64,000 bases of DNA, from the NCBI GenBank assembly GCA_016870355.1, contig VGBR01000010.1:1-64000 (forward strand), written 5' to 3'. This stretch comes from Actinomycetota bacterium (GTDB lineage Bacteria; Actinomycetota; Acidimicrobiia; IMCC26256; PALSA-555). This document shows, piece after piece, positions 7,512 to 16,510 of this stretch. The notes under the pieces are model-generated. The model saw nothing but the letters and a program-made list of their open reading frames with translations. It had not been told where the DNA came from and searched no databases. Each line of letters starts with the position of its first letter. Position 1 is the first letter of the stretch. The translations under genes and the position numbers were made by a program.

Positions 7512-8548
7512 GGCGCTCCTCCTCTAGTTGGTCGAACCATCACTTTGCCGGCGAGCTCACCGGCAGAGAGTTGGTGCATCGCATCGAGCACGCCGTCGAG
7601 GCCCACGTCGTCGGGCTCGATGAGCAGGTCGAGCGGCAGCTTCCCCGACGCGAGGAGGTCGAGCGCGGCCGCGAACCCACCGGTGTCGTAGTTGTACGCA
7701 CCGATGATCGTCATCTCGAAGATGATCGCCCGGTTGTGGTTGACGCGGGGCATGTCGTGCCCGGTGCCGACGAACACGAACGTGCCCGCCCAGTCGAGCT
7801 GGTCCATCGCCTGTTCGGCCGCGTCGGCGCGTCCCGAGCACTCGAAGATGACGGAGTACGGGTGCTCGACGCGGTTGCCCATCGGCGCCGTCGGGAGCTC
7901 GTCGGGCGTGCACACGACGGACGCGCCGACCGCGAGCGCGCGCTCGCGACGCGCGGGCGTGGGCTCCGAGACGGTGATGTCCTCGACTCCCTGCGCGCGC
8001 AGCACCGCCAACGTGAGCATCCCGACCGGTCCTGCACCGGTGATGAGCACGCGGTCCTCGGGTGTCACGCCGGACAGTCCGACGGTGTGCAGCGTGACCG
8101 CGAGCGGCTCGGTCAGCGCGGCGTCGCGCGTCGACAGGTTGTCGGGGATCGGCAGCAGCTGCGCGGCAGCCACCTTCTTGTAGCGGGTGAACGCGCCGGT
8201 GTACGAGAACCAGTCGGGCTCTTCGCGGTGCAAGCACACGGCCGGGCGCCCGCGCCGGCACGCACGGCACTCGCCGCAACCCGGTGTCGTGTCGCACACG
8301 ACGCGCGCGCCGACGTCCCAGCCCTCCACGCCGCTGCCGAGCGCGACGATCGTTCCCGACCACTCGTGCCCGAGCACGGAGTCGGACCGCGCGTACTGCT
8401 CGAGCACGAGATGGAGGTCGGTGCCGCAGATGCCGCAGTGGCTGATCTCGATCAGCGCCTCGCCCGCGCCGGCCACTGGCACCGGCACGCCACGGACCGT
8501 CATGGCACCGTCGCCGACGTAGACCGCCGCGGGCATCAGTTCCGCCAT
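7508..8548 (-). CDS. Zinc-dependent alcohol dehydrogenase (MDR family)
   Basis: A 346-residue medium-chain dehydrogenase. Catalytic-zinc residues appear in CGICGTDLH and GHEWSG; the structural zinc is held by the four cysteines in CGECRACRRGRPAVC. The Rossmann motif is GAGPVGMLTLAVL. The overall order matches threonine/butanediol-type dehydrogenases. Start taken at the ATG 8548 (MAELMPAAVY); an ATG four codons later is equally possible, while the longer upstream frame lacks family similarity. Confidence 0.85.
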   Translation of the reverse strand: MAELMPAAVYVGDGAMTVRGVPVPVAGAGEALIEISHCGICGTDLHLVLEQYARSDSVLGHEWSGTIVALGSGVEGWDVGARVVCDTTPGCGECRACRRGRPAVCLHREEPDWFSYTGAFTRYKKVAAAQLLPIPDNLSTRDAALTEPLAVTLHTVGLSGVTPEDRVLITGAGPVGMLTLAVLRAQGVEDITVSEPTPARRERALAVGASVVCTPDELPTAPMGNRVEHPYSVIFECSGRADAAEQAMDQLDWAGTFVFVGTGHDMPRVNHNRAIIFEMTIIGAYNYDTGGFAAALDLLASGKLPLDLLIEPDDVGLDGVLDAMHQLSAGELAGKVMVRPTRGGAP

Positions 8549-8670
8549 CGGCGGCAGAGCGTACGGCAGAGTTCCTTTCGCCGTATCCGGGTAGGTCAGA
8601 ATGGACCGCCCACCCCGCACCGCCAGGGTTGCGGGGTTCGTCGCTGTCTAGGAGACGAAGCGAAGCGCTG

Positions 8671-8708
8671 GTCGGATGACCGGGAGCGCGAAGCGGAGTC
8701 GACCAATC
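8671..8708 (+). repeat. Degenerate copy of the dispersed tail repeat upstream of the HU gene
   Basis: The 16 bases at 8693-8708 read GCGGAGTCGACCAATC, matching the tail shared by the intergenic elements at 15848, 16512, 31818, 45322 and 50890. It lies directly before the HU ribosome binding site. The hairpin half seen in other copies is not clearly conserved here. Confidence 0.5.
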
Positions 8709-8723
8709 AAAAAGGAGAAGGAA

Positions 8724-9053
8724 TTGAACCGCCGAGAGCTGGTAGCCGCGATCGCTGAAGATCTCGAGACCGACAAGAAGTCGACCGACGAGTTCCTGAC
8801 GGCGTTCATCGACGTCGTCACCGACACCGTGTCGCAGGGTGAGCCGGTCGCGATCTCCGGTTTTGCCAAGTTCGCGCGCCGTGACGTCGCCGCGAAGCCG
8901 AAGCGTGAGGTGCGCAACCCCGCCACCGGCGAGATGATGTGGGCGAAGCCGAAGCCTGCGTCGAAGGCCGTGAAGATCACTCCGCTGAAGGCGTTCAAGG
9001 ACGCGGTCATCGCGCCCAAGCGCGGCTTCCGGAAGCTCGCCCGCCGCCGCTAG
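8724..9053 (+). CDS. hup: HU-family histone-like DNA-binding protein
   Basis: A 109-residue nucleoid protein that bends and compacts DNA. It shows the HU fold in order: NRRELVAAIAEDLETDKK (helix 1), a second helix, the turn EPVAISGFAKFARRD, and the beta-arm with RNPATGEMM. The C-terminus is a basic extension (KRGFRKLARRR). Start taken at TTG 8724, preceded by an excellent ribosome binding site (AAAGGAGAAGG at 8711-8720); this fits the canonical MN(K/R)xEL HU start. A longer frame from 8676 would add 16 atypical basic residues. Confidence 0.9.
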   Translation: MNRRELVAAIAEDLETDKKSTDEFLTAFIDVVTDTVSQGEPVAISGFAKFARRDVAAKPKREVRNPATGEMMWAKPKPASKAVKITPLKAFKDAVIAPKRGFRKLARRR

Positions 9054-9062
9054 CGCGCCGCC

Positions 9063-10439
9063 TTATGAGCAGTCGCCGGGTACCGGCGCGAGCGACGCCG
9101 TTGGCGGTGGTTGCGCGCCGGTGCTCGGTCCCGGCGTCGGCGCGGTCGTCGTGCGGATGATGCCCTCGAACGATCCGCCGAGCACGAGCACTACGTCGGC
9201 GCCTTCGACGTTGTCGTCCTCGATCACGTCCACCTCACCCGCGACGACGCTCGCCACGAGGTCGGCCTTGTCTTCCGCACCCGGCGCGTAGCGCACCTCG
9301 GAGACGCCGCGCTCGTTGGCGTTGCCCGTGCCGGACGGGATGAATCCGAGGATCGTCAGCTCGCTGATCGCATCGGCCGCGGCGCCCTCAGCTCCCGAGC
9401 CGTTGAGCACGCGCACGAGCGTCTCGGTCGGGATCGCATCGCTCGCTGCGTCGGAACGGATCTCAGTGTCGAAGTTGCGCAGCTGCTCGAGCACGGTCTC
9501 GGCATCGTCGGTCGCTTCGAGCACGGATTGCCCGCCTCGCGTCGCGCCCACCGTCGGAAGAGTGAGCGTTGCCGGCCCGGGCTCCTCCTCGCTGGACGCG
9601 AACCCGTCCGCGAGCGCGAACACATCGCCGCGCCCGAAGTCGGAGTCGAGGGTGACCTCACTGACGGCCGCGTCGGCGATCTTGTTCGCCTTGAACGGAT
9701 TGGTGAATGCGGCGGTCATCGCCTTCTCGCCGATGACCCGGAGGATCGCCTGCTGGCGGCCGATCCGCCCGATGTCGGGGATCGGGTCGGACGTCTCCCA
9801 GTCGTCCTCGGCCGCGTCGTAGAGCTCGAGGTGGCGAGCGCGCACGAACTGGAGCGTCTGCAAGCCGTTCAGCTCGTTGCACCCCGGGGTGAAGATCTCG
9901 AGGTTGGAGTAGAGGTCGCGGGCGGCGACGGGGAAGTACACCGGGATCGTGCCGATCGCTTCGACCATGCCCTGGAACGACTCGAAGTTCACCTCGACGT
10001 AGTGGTGCACGGGCACGTTGAAGTTGCTGCTGAGCGTGTCGATGACCGACTGAGGACCTTCGTTGAACGCGGCGTTGATCTTGGCGTCGCCGCGACCGGG
10101 GACGTCGACCCAGAGGTCACGAGGGAACGACACGAGGAGCGCGCGGTCGGAGTCGGGATCGAAGTGCAGCACCATGATCGTGTCGGAGCGCTGCCCGCCG
10201 ACGCCGTTGCCGAACGCCGGGTCCGACGAGAACTCGCGGGTGTCGGAACCGATGAGCAGGTAGTTGGCGCCACCGCCGTCGGGCGACTCGGCGAGCGTGA
10301 GATCGACTCGGTCGGCCTTCCCGAGCTTGAGCACGATGAGGATGTTCAGGAACAGCACGCTCGCGATCGACAGCACGATCACGAGGATCACCGAGAAACC
10401 GACGCGGCTCGCGAAGGTCTCTCCGGCACGGGGGGCCAT
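9063..10439 (-). CDS. LCP (LytR-CpsA-Psr) family protein with LytR_C domain
   Basis: A 458-residue membrane protein of the family that attaches secondary polymers to peptidoglycan. One TM segment lies at about residues 13-38. The extracellular LCP domain (about 60-240) has NYLLIGSDTR, the RSDTIMVLHFDP motif, SFPRDLWVDVPGRG and KINAAFNEG, which carry the conserved Arg/Asp residues for pyrophosphate-lipid binding. A LytR_C domain follows (about 330-425, LVRVLNGSGAEGAAADA). The tail is Pro/Thr-rich. Start at ATG 10439 puts the TM near the N-terminus. Confidence 0.92.
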   Translation of the reverse strand: MAPRAGETFASRVGFSVILVIVLSIASVLFLNILIVLKLGKADRVDLTLAESPDGGGANYLLIGSDTREFSSDPAFGNGVGGQRSDTIMVLHFDPDSDRALLVSFPRDLWVDVPGRGDAKINAAFNEGPQSVIDTLSSNFNVPVHHYVEVNFESFQGMVEAIGTIPVYFPVAARDLYSNLEIFTPGCNELNGLQTLQFVRARHLELYDAAEDDWETSDPIPDIGRIGRQQAILRVIGEKAMTAAFTNPFKANKIADAAVSEVTLDSDFGRGDVFALADGFASSEEEPGPATLTLPTVGATRGGQSVLEATDDAETVLEQLRNFDTEIRSDAASDAIPTETLVRVLNGSGAEGAAADAISELTILGFIPSGTGNANERGVSEVRYAPGAEDKADLVASVVAGEVDVIEDDNVEGADVVLVLGGSFEGIIRTTTAPTPGPSTGAQPPPTASLAPVPGDCS

Positions 10440-10506
10440 GGCACCGACCGTACCGGCGGAGGACGGCCTCACCGTGGCAGGGCTCGCGTCGCCTACGTTG
10501 CGGGCC

Positions 10507-10905
10507 GTGACCGGCACGGCCACGCCGCCGATCGACCTGCTCGCCGGTGATCTCTACGGCGAGAAGACCAAAGCGGCCTACACGTGGATGCGTGCGAACT
10601 CGCCGGTCCACTACGACGCGATCGAAGAGATGCTGCGGTGGGTGTCACCGATCAAGAACATGAACCGCACGATCACCCACGACGTCGAGCTCGAAGGCCA
10701 GCAGCTCAAGGCCGGCGACCAGCTGACGCGGCTGCCCGACCTCGAGCTCGTCCCGGGCGCGACCTACGAGCGGTTCCTCGGTGAGCTGACGACGATGCCG
10801 GTACGGTTCTCCGACGGCGCCCGTCGGGTAGCGCGGGCGCGGCTACTGCTTGCGCTTGCGGCGGTAGCGGATCGCGGCGACGGCGCCGGCGATCACTGCG
10901 CCTGA
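10507..10905 (+). pseudogene. Cytochrome P450 remnant with in-frame deletions
   Basis: An open frame from GTG 10507 that joins three separate pieces of a bacterial P450. Residues 1-37 match the N-terminus (IDLLAGDLYGEKTKAAYTWM, SPVHYD). Residues 38-73 match the post-K-helix segment (EEMLRWVSPIKNMNRT, VELEGQQLKAGDQL), as in CYP142/CYP125-type sterol hydroxylases. Residues 74-101 match the extreme C-terminus (RLPDLELV, MPVRF). The I-helix, the ExxR region and the heme-Cys loop are absent, so no heme enzyme is possible. The last codons run over an opposing gene. All joins keep frame. Confidence 0.75.
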
Positions 10906-11190
10906 CACCACGATGATGGCGCCGTTGCGGAGCCGGATCTTGGTGCGGTTGGTCTCGTGGTCGTGCTCCGCGCCCTCGACGTCTTCGAGCGGGATCTCTT
11001 GGTCACCACCGTCGGAGTCGGGCAGTGACAGCACGCCGTCGCCGAACGCATCGCTCGTGCGCAGGCTCTCGAGGCGCTCCGCGTAGAGGCCGGCACCGAC
11101 GACACCGTCGGGCACTTCACCGAGATCGGTGTCGGCGTACTCGGTGTCCATGCGTGCTCGCTCGTCGAAGCTCTCGTCGAGGACTGCCAT
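10843..11190 (-). CDS. Hypothetical tail-anchored membrane protein
   Basis: A 115-residue protein of unknown function. The first 80 residues are acidic and hydrophilic (DTEYADTDLGEVPDG, LPDSDGGDQEIPLEDVEG), then residues about 90-108 form a single TM segment (AIIVVSGAVIAGAVAAI) followed by a basic end (RYRRKRKQ). The topology predicted by the positive-inside rule puts both ends ambiguous, with the basic tail in the cytoplasm. Its 3' end overlaps the P450 remnant on the other strand. Confidence 0.6.
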   Translation of the reverse strand: MAVLDESFDERARMDTEYADTDLGEVPDGVVGAGLYAERLESLRTSDAFGDGVLSLPDSDGGDQEIPLEDVEGAEHDHETNRTKIRLRNGAIIVVSGAVIAGAVAAIRYRRKRKQ

Positions 11191-11258
11191 GCCCGCGAGG
11201 CTATGCCAGATCCCAGAGAAGCGCCCAAGCGATCACTACCGACCGGTAACAAGCACTC

Positions 11259-12083
11259 CTACATGGTCAATCGGTGCGGGTTTCGCCGCGCATGGCTTGC
11301 TTCACGCGGCCGCGGGTGGCGAGGTCGGTGAGCTGTTGCATGCCGGGAACGGAGCCGAGACGACTCCAGCCGCCGATGCGCGGGACGGTGATCGTGCGGT
11401 CCAGGAAGTCGCCGCGTCAGCGCGCGACGGATCGCGCGCGACACCGTCTCGACGGGCAGTCCACGATCCATCGAACCTGGGACGTCCGCGGGTGCCCCCG
11501 TCTTCTCGCGCGCGATGAACTCGGTCTTGATCGGCCCGGGCGCGATGAGCGTCACCTTCACGCCCCGTCCCCGCAGCTCTCGCCGAAGTGCATCGTTGAA
11601 GCCCTGCACCGCGTACTTCGTGGCCGAGTAGACAGCCTCGCCCGGGACGCCCACGAAACCAGCGCCCGACCCGACGTTGACGATGTGGCCGCGACCGCGA
11701 GCGAGCATGCCCGGGAGCACCCGCTTCGTGAGCCCGCTGAGCGTCAGCACGTTGAGCTCGAGCAGCTCGCGGGCACTCTCGATCGGCATGTCTTCGACGA
11801 GGCCGTGGTGCCCGAGGCCCGCGTTGTTCACGAGCACATCGACCTCGCCCGCGGCGGCGATCACCGCGGCCCGGTCGGCCTCCTGGGTGAGGTCGGCGCG
11901 CAAGGGAGTGATTCCCCCAGAGAACGAAGATGACTCGGCCGCCAGCGTGCGCAGCCGCTCCTCGTCGCGCGCCGCCGCGGTCACCTGTGCGCCCATGCTC
12001 GCGAGCAGCAGTGAGGTGGCGCGCCCGATTCCAGTTGCCGCGCCGGTGACGACGATGTTCGTGCCCTGAAGCTTTGCGGCCAT
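11259..12083 (-). pseudogene. SDR-family oxidoreductase with a C-terminal frameshift
   Basis: The first 223 residues are a normal SDR: TGAATGIG for cofactor, NNAG, and YSATK with Ser in NVGSGAG. After ALT (about 11415) the frame turns into a low-quality Arg/His/Pro-rich tail to 11259. In the adjacent frame the same strand encodes a sensible SDR ending, GDFLDRTITVPRIGGW and SVPGMQQLTDLATRG, stopping at 11267. Loss of two bases in a CGCG run near 11410-11418 would explain this. The catalytic core is intact, so partial function or a sequencing error is possible. Confidence 0.75.
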
Positions 12084-12206
12084 GGTTGGACCCTACGACG
12101 CGTCAGCGCGGCAGGGGTCCTCGCACGGGGATGACACGCGACTGCGCCCAGGCTGCCGGCGAGCAGCGCACCCAAGCTGGTCGGAACGGGGCGCATCATG
12201 GGCGCG

Positions 12207-12782
12207 CTAAGCGGTGTCGCTCTCCGTCCCGGTCGCGGTGTTCGAATTGAACCGCACGAGTCCGACCTTGGAGATCAGCAACTCGCCGGCCTGCACACAG
12301 TCGAACGTCTTGTCGCCGGCTGCGTTGACCGATCCGTTGAACAGCACCAGGCCTGGATTGATCGCGTGGTACACCTGCAACGTGTAGCCGTTGGTGCCGC
12401 CCGTCCCGCTCCAGGTCACCAGCGTGGGGCACGCACCCGACTTCGACACGTTCGCGGTCGCCGCTGGCGGCGCGGGAGGTGCGGGCGGAGCTACCTGACC
12501 GCCGGCGTTCCCTTCGTTTCCGGCATTGCCGCTGCCGCCACCGGCGTTTGCGCCCCCGCTGCCCCCGCCCCCGCTGACGGCGGGTGCTGAGGTGGTCGAC
12601 GTGGTGGACGTGCTCGTCGAGGTGGTCGACGCCTTCGGGCGCCGGGCGGTCGCCACCGTGGAATCGGTGCTGTCGTCGCCACCGACCACCAGGCCAGCGC
12701 CGACGCCGGCCCCAATGAGGAGGACGGCGGCCAGCGCGTAGACCAGCCACTTCGGGATGCGGATCTCCACGTTCTGTGCCAT
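12207..12782 (-). CDS. Membrane-anchored extracellular protein with Ser/Thr and Gly-rich linker
   Basis: A 191-residue protein of unknown function. A short cytoplasmic start (MAQNVEIRIPKW) leads into one TM segment (LVYALAAVLLIGAGVGAGLVV), a Ser/Thr-rich linker (STTSTSTSTTSTTS) and a Gly/Asn-rich stretch (residues about 75-105). The C-terminal 75 residues hold two cysteines (GACPTLVTW and FDCVQAG) that could pair, in a beta-rich, fibronectin-like pattern (GGTNGYTLQVY). Start at ATG 12782. It is divergent from the beta-propeller gene at 12873. Confidence 0.65.
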   Translation of the reverse strand: MAQNVEIRIPKWLVYALAAVLLIGAGVGAGLVVGGDDSTDSTVATARRPKASTTSTSTSTTSTTSAPAVSGGGGSGGANAGGGSGNAGNEGNAGGQVAPPAPPAPPAATANVSKSGACPTLVTWSGTGGTNGYTLQVYHAINPGLVLFNGSVNAAGDKTFDCVQAGELLISKVGLVRFNSNTATGTESDTA

Positions 12783-12872
12783 GTGAGAGATGATCGTCTT
12801 TCCCCGCAAGGCCTTGCAATTTTCTGCTCGACGCTCCGATCTCAGGGGTTGGCGCCGCTACCCTCGCCCGCC

Positions 12873-14069
12873 GTGGGCAAGCGGGCCTCTCGGCGACAGC
12901 GGCGCCGGCGGTGGGTCGTCATCGGGCTCTGCGTGGCGGTGGTGATCGTCGCCGCGGGCTCGGCGACCGTCGCGCTCGGTGGTGGCGGCAAGGACGTGTC
13001 GGCCGCGCCGCCGACCACCACGACGAGCTCGACGACCACCACCACGCTGCCGCCGACCACCACGACGACGCTCCCGCCGATCCCGTCGTCGTCGCTCACG
13101 CTGTCGCACTTGCGCACGGTGACGGGGAACATCGCGCCCAAGTCGGTGGTCGCGTCACCGACCGCCGGCCTCGTGTTCGCGCAGAACATGATGTACCGGC
13201 ACACCGTCACGGCCTACGACACCGACGGCAACCTGCGGGCAACTATTCCCGACTCGTTCACGTACCCGTCCGGCACCGTGCAGGGCGCGCCAGTCGAAGC
13301 GGCGTTCTCACCCGACGGCTCGTTCGCGTACGTCTCGAACTACTCGATGTACGGGCCCGGCTACACGCACCAGGGCGCAGATCAGTGCGGGCCGAACCAA
13401 GGCATCGACAACAGCCTCGTCTATCGCATCAACACGGCGACGCTCGCGATCGACTCGGCCATCAACGTGGGTCAGGTGCCGAAGTACGTGGCGGTCACAC
13501 CGGACGGGCGGTACTTGCTCGTCTCCAACTGGTGCTCGTTCGACCTCAGCGTGGTGGACACGCTCACGAACGTCGAGGTGAAGCGGATCTATCTCGGCCC
13601 GACACCTCGGGGCATCGCCGTCGACCTGACGTCTCGGTTCGTGTACGTCGCGGTCATGGGCAGCAGCGACATCGCCGTTGTCGACCTCACGACGTTCGCG
13701 GTGGACTGGATCCGTGGTGTGGGTCCCGCGCCGCGTCACCTCGTGCGCGATGACTCGGGCCAGTTCCTCTACGCGACGATCAACGACTCCGGCCAGGTCG
13801 TGAAGATCGACTTGACGACTCGTACCGTGGTGGGACGAGTGAGCACCGGCAGTGAGCCACGGAGCATGGACATCGCGCCCGACGGTGAGTCGGTGTACGT
13901 CGTGAACTACAACTCGAACACCGTGTCAAAGGTACGCACGAGCGACATGGTCGTCATCCAGACGGTCAGCACTGGCACTCACCCGATCGGCATCACCTAC
14001 GAACCGATCGCCAAGCGCGTGTGGGTCGCCTGCTACTCCGGCACCATCATGATCTTCAACGATGCGTGA
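12873..14069 (+). CDS. Membrane-anchored YVTN-type beta-propeller protein
   Basis: A 398-residue surface protein. A basic N-terminus (KRASRRQRRRRW) precedes a TM segment (VVIGLCVAVVIVAAGSATVAL), then a Thr/Pro-rich linker (residues about 45-75). The rest consists of repeating propeller blades with motifs such as VAVTPDGRYLLVSN, IAVDLTSRFVYVAV, MDIAPDGESVYVVNY and ITYEPIAKRVWVACY, typical of YVTN/surface-layer propellers. Such domains bind proteins or cell-wall ligands; the ligand here is unknown. GTG start at 12873 gives the basic residues directly before the TM. Confidence 0.8.
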   Translation: MGKRASRRQRRRRWVVIGLCVAVVIVAAGSATVALGGGGKDVSAAPPTTTTSSTTTTTLPPTTTTTLPPIPSSSLTLSHLRTVTGNIAPKSVVASPTAGLVFAQNMMYRHTVTAYDTDGNLRATIPDSFTYPSGTVQGAPVEAAFSPDGSFAYVSNYSMYGPGYTHQGADQCGPNQGIDNSLVYRINTATLAIDSAINVGQVPKYVAVTPDGRYLLVSNWCSFDLSVVDTLTNVEVKRIYLGPTPRGIAVDLTSRFVYVAVMGSSDIAVVDLTTFAVDWIRGVGPAPRHLVRDDSGQFLYATINDSGQVVKIDLTTRTVVGRVSTGSEPRSMDIAPDGESVYVVNYNSNTVSKVRTSDMVVIQTVSTGTHPIGITYEPIAKRVWVACYSGTIMIFNDA

Positions 14070-14083
14070 CAGAGGACTCTGGG

Positions 14084-14965
14084 TCAGAGCTCGCCGCGGC
14101 CGAGCAGTTCTACGGGATCTTGCATCCTGACCATCCCCAGGTAGCCGCCGCCGCGGCCGATGCTGTCGTGGATCGCGTAGCCGAGCAGCTCTTGGGCTTG
14201 GCGCGGGAGCGACGCCGCGAGCGCGGGTGGCGTCGACAGCACGTTGTTCTCCTCGGTGCGCAGCCATCCGAGGCAATAGGAGAGGTGTGCACCACGTCGT
14301 TGCACGTCGGTCGAGTTCGCGCCACCCGCATGGATCGTGCCGCCTGAGTAGATCACGGCCGATCCCGCTGGCATCTCCGCGAACGCGATCTGCTCGGGTT
14401 CGGGGATCGTCAACGCCATCTGCTCCGCTGGCAGCAGCCAGCGATCGGGCCAGCGGTGACTCCCCGGTACGACGCGAGTCGCACCGTTGTCGGCGGTGAA
14501 GTCGACGAACGCGATCACCGACGCGAGCTGGAGCTCGGGATGCGGACGTGGCACATCGCTCCACACGGCTTCGTCACGATGCGGCCACTGCTCCTCGGAA
14601 CCGGGCCCGCGCTGGAGGAGATGACCGAGGTTGAGCTGATAGCGCGCGCACGACGGCAGCAGGATTCTGTCGCAGATCCCGAGCAGCGTGGGATGGCACA
14701 TCACGTCGGTTGCGAACGTGCGCGAGATGCCGGGCACCCCGGGCACCTGCTTGGTGAACGGGCCGTGGAACGCCTGCATCACCGGGTTGAACATGTCCTC
14801 GAACGGGTCGGCCAGCGCGACCGCGCACTCGACCTCGTCGTTCACACGGTCGACCACGTCGAGCGGGAGCATGTGCTCGACGATCACCGCGCCGTCACGT
14901 TCGAGGGCCGCGCAGACCTTGTCGGTGTCGGCGTCACGGGAGAAGCGCTCGAGCGTCGCGCTCAC
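14084..14965 (-). CDS. Phytanoyl-CoA dioxygenase (PhyH) family protein
   Basis: A 293-residue Fe(II)/2-oxoglutarate-dependent oxygenase-like protein. The N-terminus has LERDGAVIVEHMLPLDVVDRV as in PhyH proteins. The iron-binding HxD is seen in EQWPHRDEAVW, the distal His lies in GGTIHAGGANS, and a 2-oxoglutarate-type Arg follows in VQRRGAHLSY. It probably hydroxylates an unactivated carbon of an acyl or secondary-metabolite substrate. It converges with the beta-propeller gene. Confidence 0.85.
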   Translation of the reverse strand: MSATLERFSRDADTDKVCAALERDGAVIVEHMLPLDVVDRVNDEVECAVALADPFEDMFNPVMQAFHGPFTKQVPGVPGISRTFATDVMCHPTLLGICDRILLPSCARYQLNLGHLLQRGPGSEEQWPHRDEAVWSDVPRPHPELQLASVIAFVDFTADNGATRVVPGSHRWPDRWLLPAEQMALTIPEPEQIAFAEMPAGSAVIYSGGTIHAGGANSTDVQRRGAHLSYCLGWLRTEENNVLSTPPALAASLPRQAQELLGYAIHDSIGRGGGYLGMVRMQDPVELLGRGEL

Positions 14966-15025
14966 GGGGTGATGCTACCGAGAACGCTGCGAGCGTTCGC
15001 AAGGCGTCGTGTCAGAATCACTGCG

Positions 15026-15799
15026 ATGGCAACGACAGACGGCACGTTCGAGAGCTACGGCATCGTCGGGTTCGGGCACTTCGGCCGGATGCTCGCGGGC
15101 TCACTCGTGGACCACGGCCGGGTTCTTGTGTGCGACGAGCATCCCGAGAACGTCGTCGCGCTCGCTGACGGCGTGGAATCCGCGCCGCTAGAAGCGGTCG
15201 CGGCGTGTGACGTCGTGGTGCTGGCCGTCCCGTTCTCGTCGCTCGAAGCCGCGATCCACAGCGTGCGCGACCACCTCTCGCCCGACAGCGTCGTGATGGA
15301 CGTGGTCTCCACGAAGACGCTGGCGACCGAGCTCCTCGTCAACCATCTCCCCGCTGATGTCAACATCGTCGCCGCGCACCCGCTCTTCGGGCCGCCGTCG
15401 ATGACCCATGTCGAGCAGGGTCAGCACCTCGTGGTGACCCTCGCACGAGGGGAGCGGGCCGAGCAGCTGGTGGAGCTGTTGTCGCGCGAGTTCGGGCTCG
15501 ACGTCTTCCGCATCGATCCCGCGAAGCACGACGAGGCGATGGCCTACATGCAGGCGCTGCCGTTCTTCATTGCGCGTGCGCTCGTGCGGCTCGACATCCT
15601 CGGGTTGAAGGACCGCGAGGCGCTCGCACTGCCGTCGTTCGAGAAGCTGGCCACGATCGCCGCGATCGAGCAGCACCACACGCAGCAGATGTTTGACACC
15701 AGCCAGCGCAGCAACCCCTACGCGGCGACGGTGCGCAAGCGCTTCCTCGAGATCCTCACCGAGCTCGACGCCGAGCTCGACGAGACGGGCGTCGAGTAG
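15026..15799 (+). CDS. Prephenate/arogenate dehydrogenase-like protein
   Basis: A 257-residue protein. GIVGFGHFGRMLAGSL (residues 12-27) is the NAD(P)-binding motif, and DVVSTKTLATELL, AAHPLFGPPS and the helical C-terminal half follow the order of prephenate/arogenate dehydrogenases in tyrosine synthesis. The HPLFGP motif contains the His expected to contact substrate. It is a stand-alone dehydrogenase without an ACT or chorismate mutase domain. No other aromatic amino acid gene is nearby, so the pathway role is inferred from family only. Confidence 0.75.
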   Translation: MATTDGTFESYGIVGFGHFGRMLAGSLVDHGRVLVCDEHPENVVALADGVESAPLEAVAACDVVVLAVPFSSLEAAIHSVRDHLSPDSVVMDVVSTKTLATELLVNHLPADVNIVAAHPLFGPPSMTHVEQGQHLVVTLARGERAEQLVELLSREFGLDVFRIDPAKHDEAMAYMQALPFFIARALVRLDILGLKDREALALPSFEKLATIAAIEQHHTQQMFDTSQRSNPYAATVRKRFLEILTELDAELDETGVE

Positions 15800-15800
15800 G

Positions 15801-15867
15801 GGTTCGGTGGGGCTTCGCCTCCCGAACGCCGGCAGGAGGCGGAGCTTGCGGAGCCGACCAAAGGTGT
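15801..15867 (+). repeat. Dispersed intergenic repeat, copy 1
   Basis: This 67-bp element is nearly identical (about 4 differences over 60 bases) to the one at 50842. It contains a GGCTTCGCC mini-hairpin in the first half and the tail GCGGAGCCGACCAAAG at 15848-15863. It sits between convergent genes, immediately after the stop at 15799. Confidence 0.75.
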
Positions 15868-15871
15868 TGGC

Positions 15872-16504
15872 CTAGGGCCCTGCGCCCGGTTGCACCGCGT
15901 TCACGTCGATCGTGCCGCCATCGCACACGAAGCCCAGCGTCCACGGCGTGGTCAGGTAGTCACCCTCGTCGGGCGGTGTGATCTGCACGTTGTCGGGCGT
16001 CGGTTGGCACTGCGCGTCCTGCGGTTCGTCGAGCGCGGAGACCACTGACCAGTGGAGGCGCGTGAACGCCTGACCGCCACCGGCCGCGAGCGTCAGCATG
16101 TTCTTCGGCACCGCGCCCTCGTTGCGCTCGACGAGCGTCGGCAGCTGGGCGGAGCCGCCGTTCGCGAGCAGCTGCATGCCTGGGAAGCCGAACATCGTGC
16201 ATGCGACGGGGCTGGTGTTCGTGAACACGAGGTTGGCGTAGCGATTCCCTGCGGCCGCATCGAGCGCGGTCAACGTGGCCGTCAGCTGACCCACGAGACA
16301 CGTGGTCGGTGCGCCCGGGTCCACGGGGACGGGCGCGGCGGTGGTCGTGGTTGCCGCCAACGTCGTGCTGGTCGTGGTCGTCGACGTGGCCTTGTTGTTG
16401 TTGTTGTTGTCGTCGTCGCCGCCACCCATGACGAACGATGCAAAGAGCACGACGATCAGCACGATCACGGCACCGATCGTGAGCCAGATCCCACGTCGTT
16501 CCAT
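15872..16504 (-). CDS. Membrane-anchored DUF4232-type protein
   Basis: A 210-residue protein. Residues 6-28 form a TM segment (WLTIGAVIVLIVVLFASFVM); an Asp/Asn run and a Thr-rich linker follow. The extracellular part matches DUF4232: TCLVGQLTATLTALDAAAGN, RYANLVFTNTSPVACTMFGF, GMQLL and a late LHWSVV, with paired cysteines. Function is unknown; such domains occur on actinobacterial cell-surface lipoproteins. The 5' flank carries another copy of the dispersed repeat, whose tail supplies a GAGGAGG ribosome binding site. Confidence 0.75.
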   Translation of the reverse strand: MERRGIWLTIGAVIVLIVVLFASFVMGGGDDDNNNNNKATSTTTTSTTLAATTTTAAPVPVDPGAPTTCLVGQLTATLTALDAAAGNRYANLVFTNTSPVACTMFGFPGMQLLANGGSAQLPTLVERNEGAVPKNMLTLAAGGGQAFTRLHWSVVSALDEPQDAQCQPTPDNVQITPPDEGDYLTTPWTLGFVCDGGTIDVNAVQPGAGP

Positions 16505-16510
16505 CCGCCT

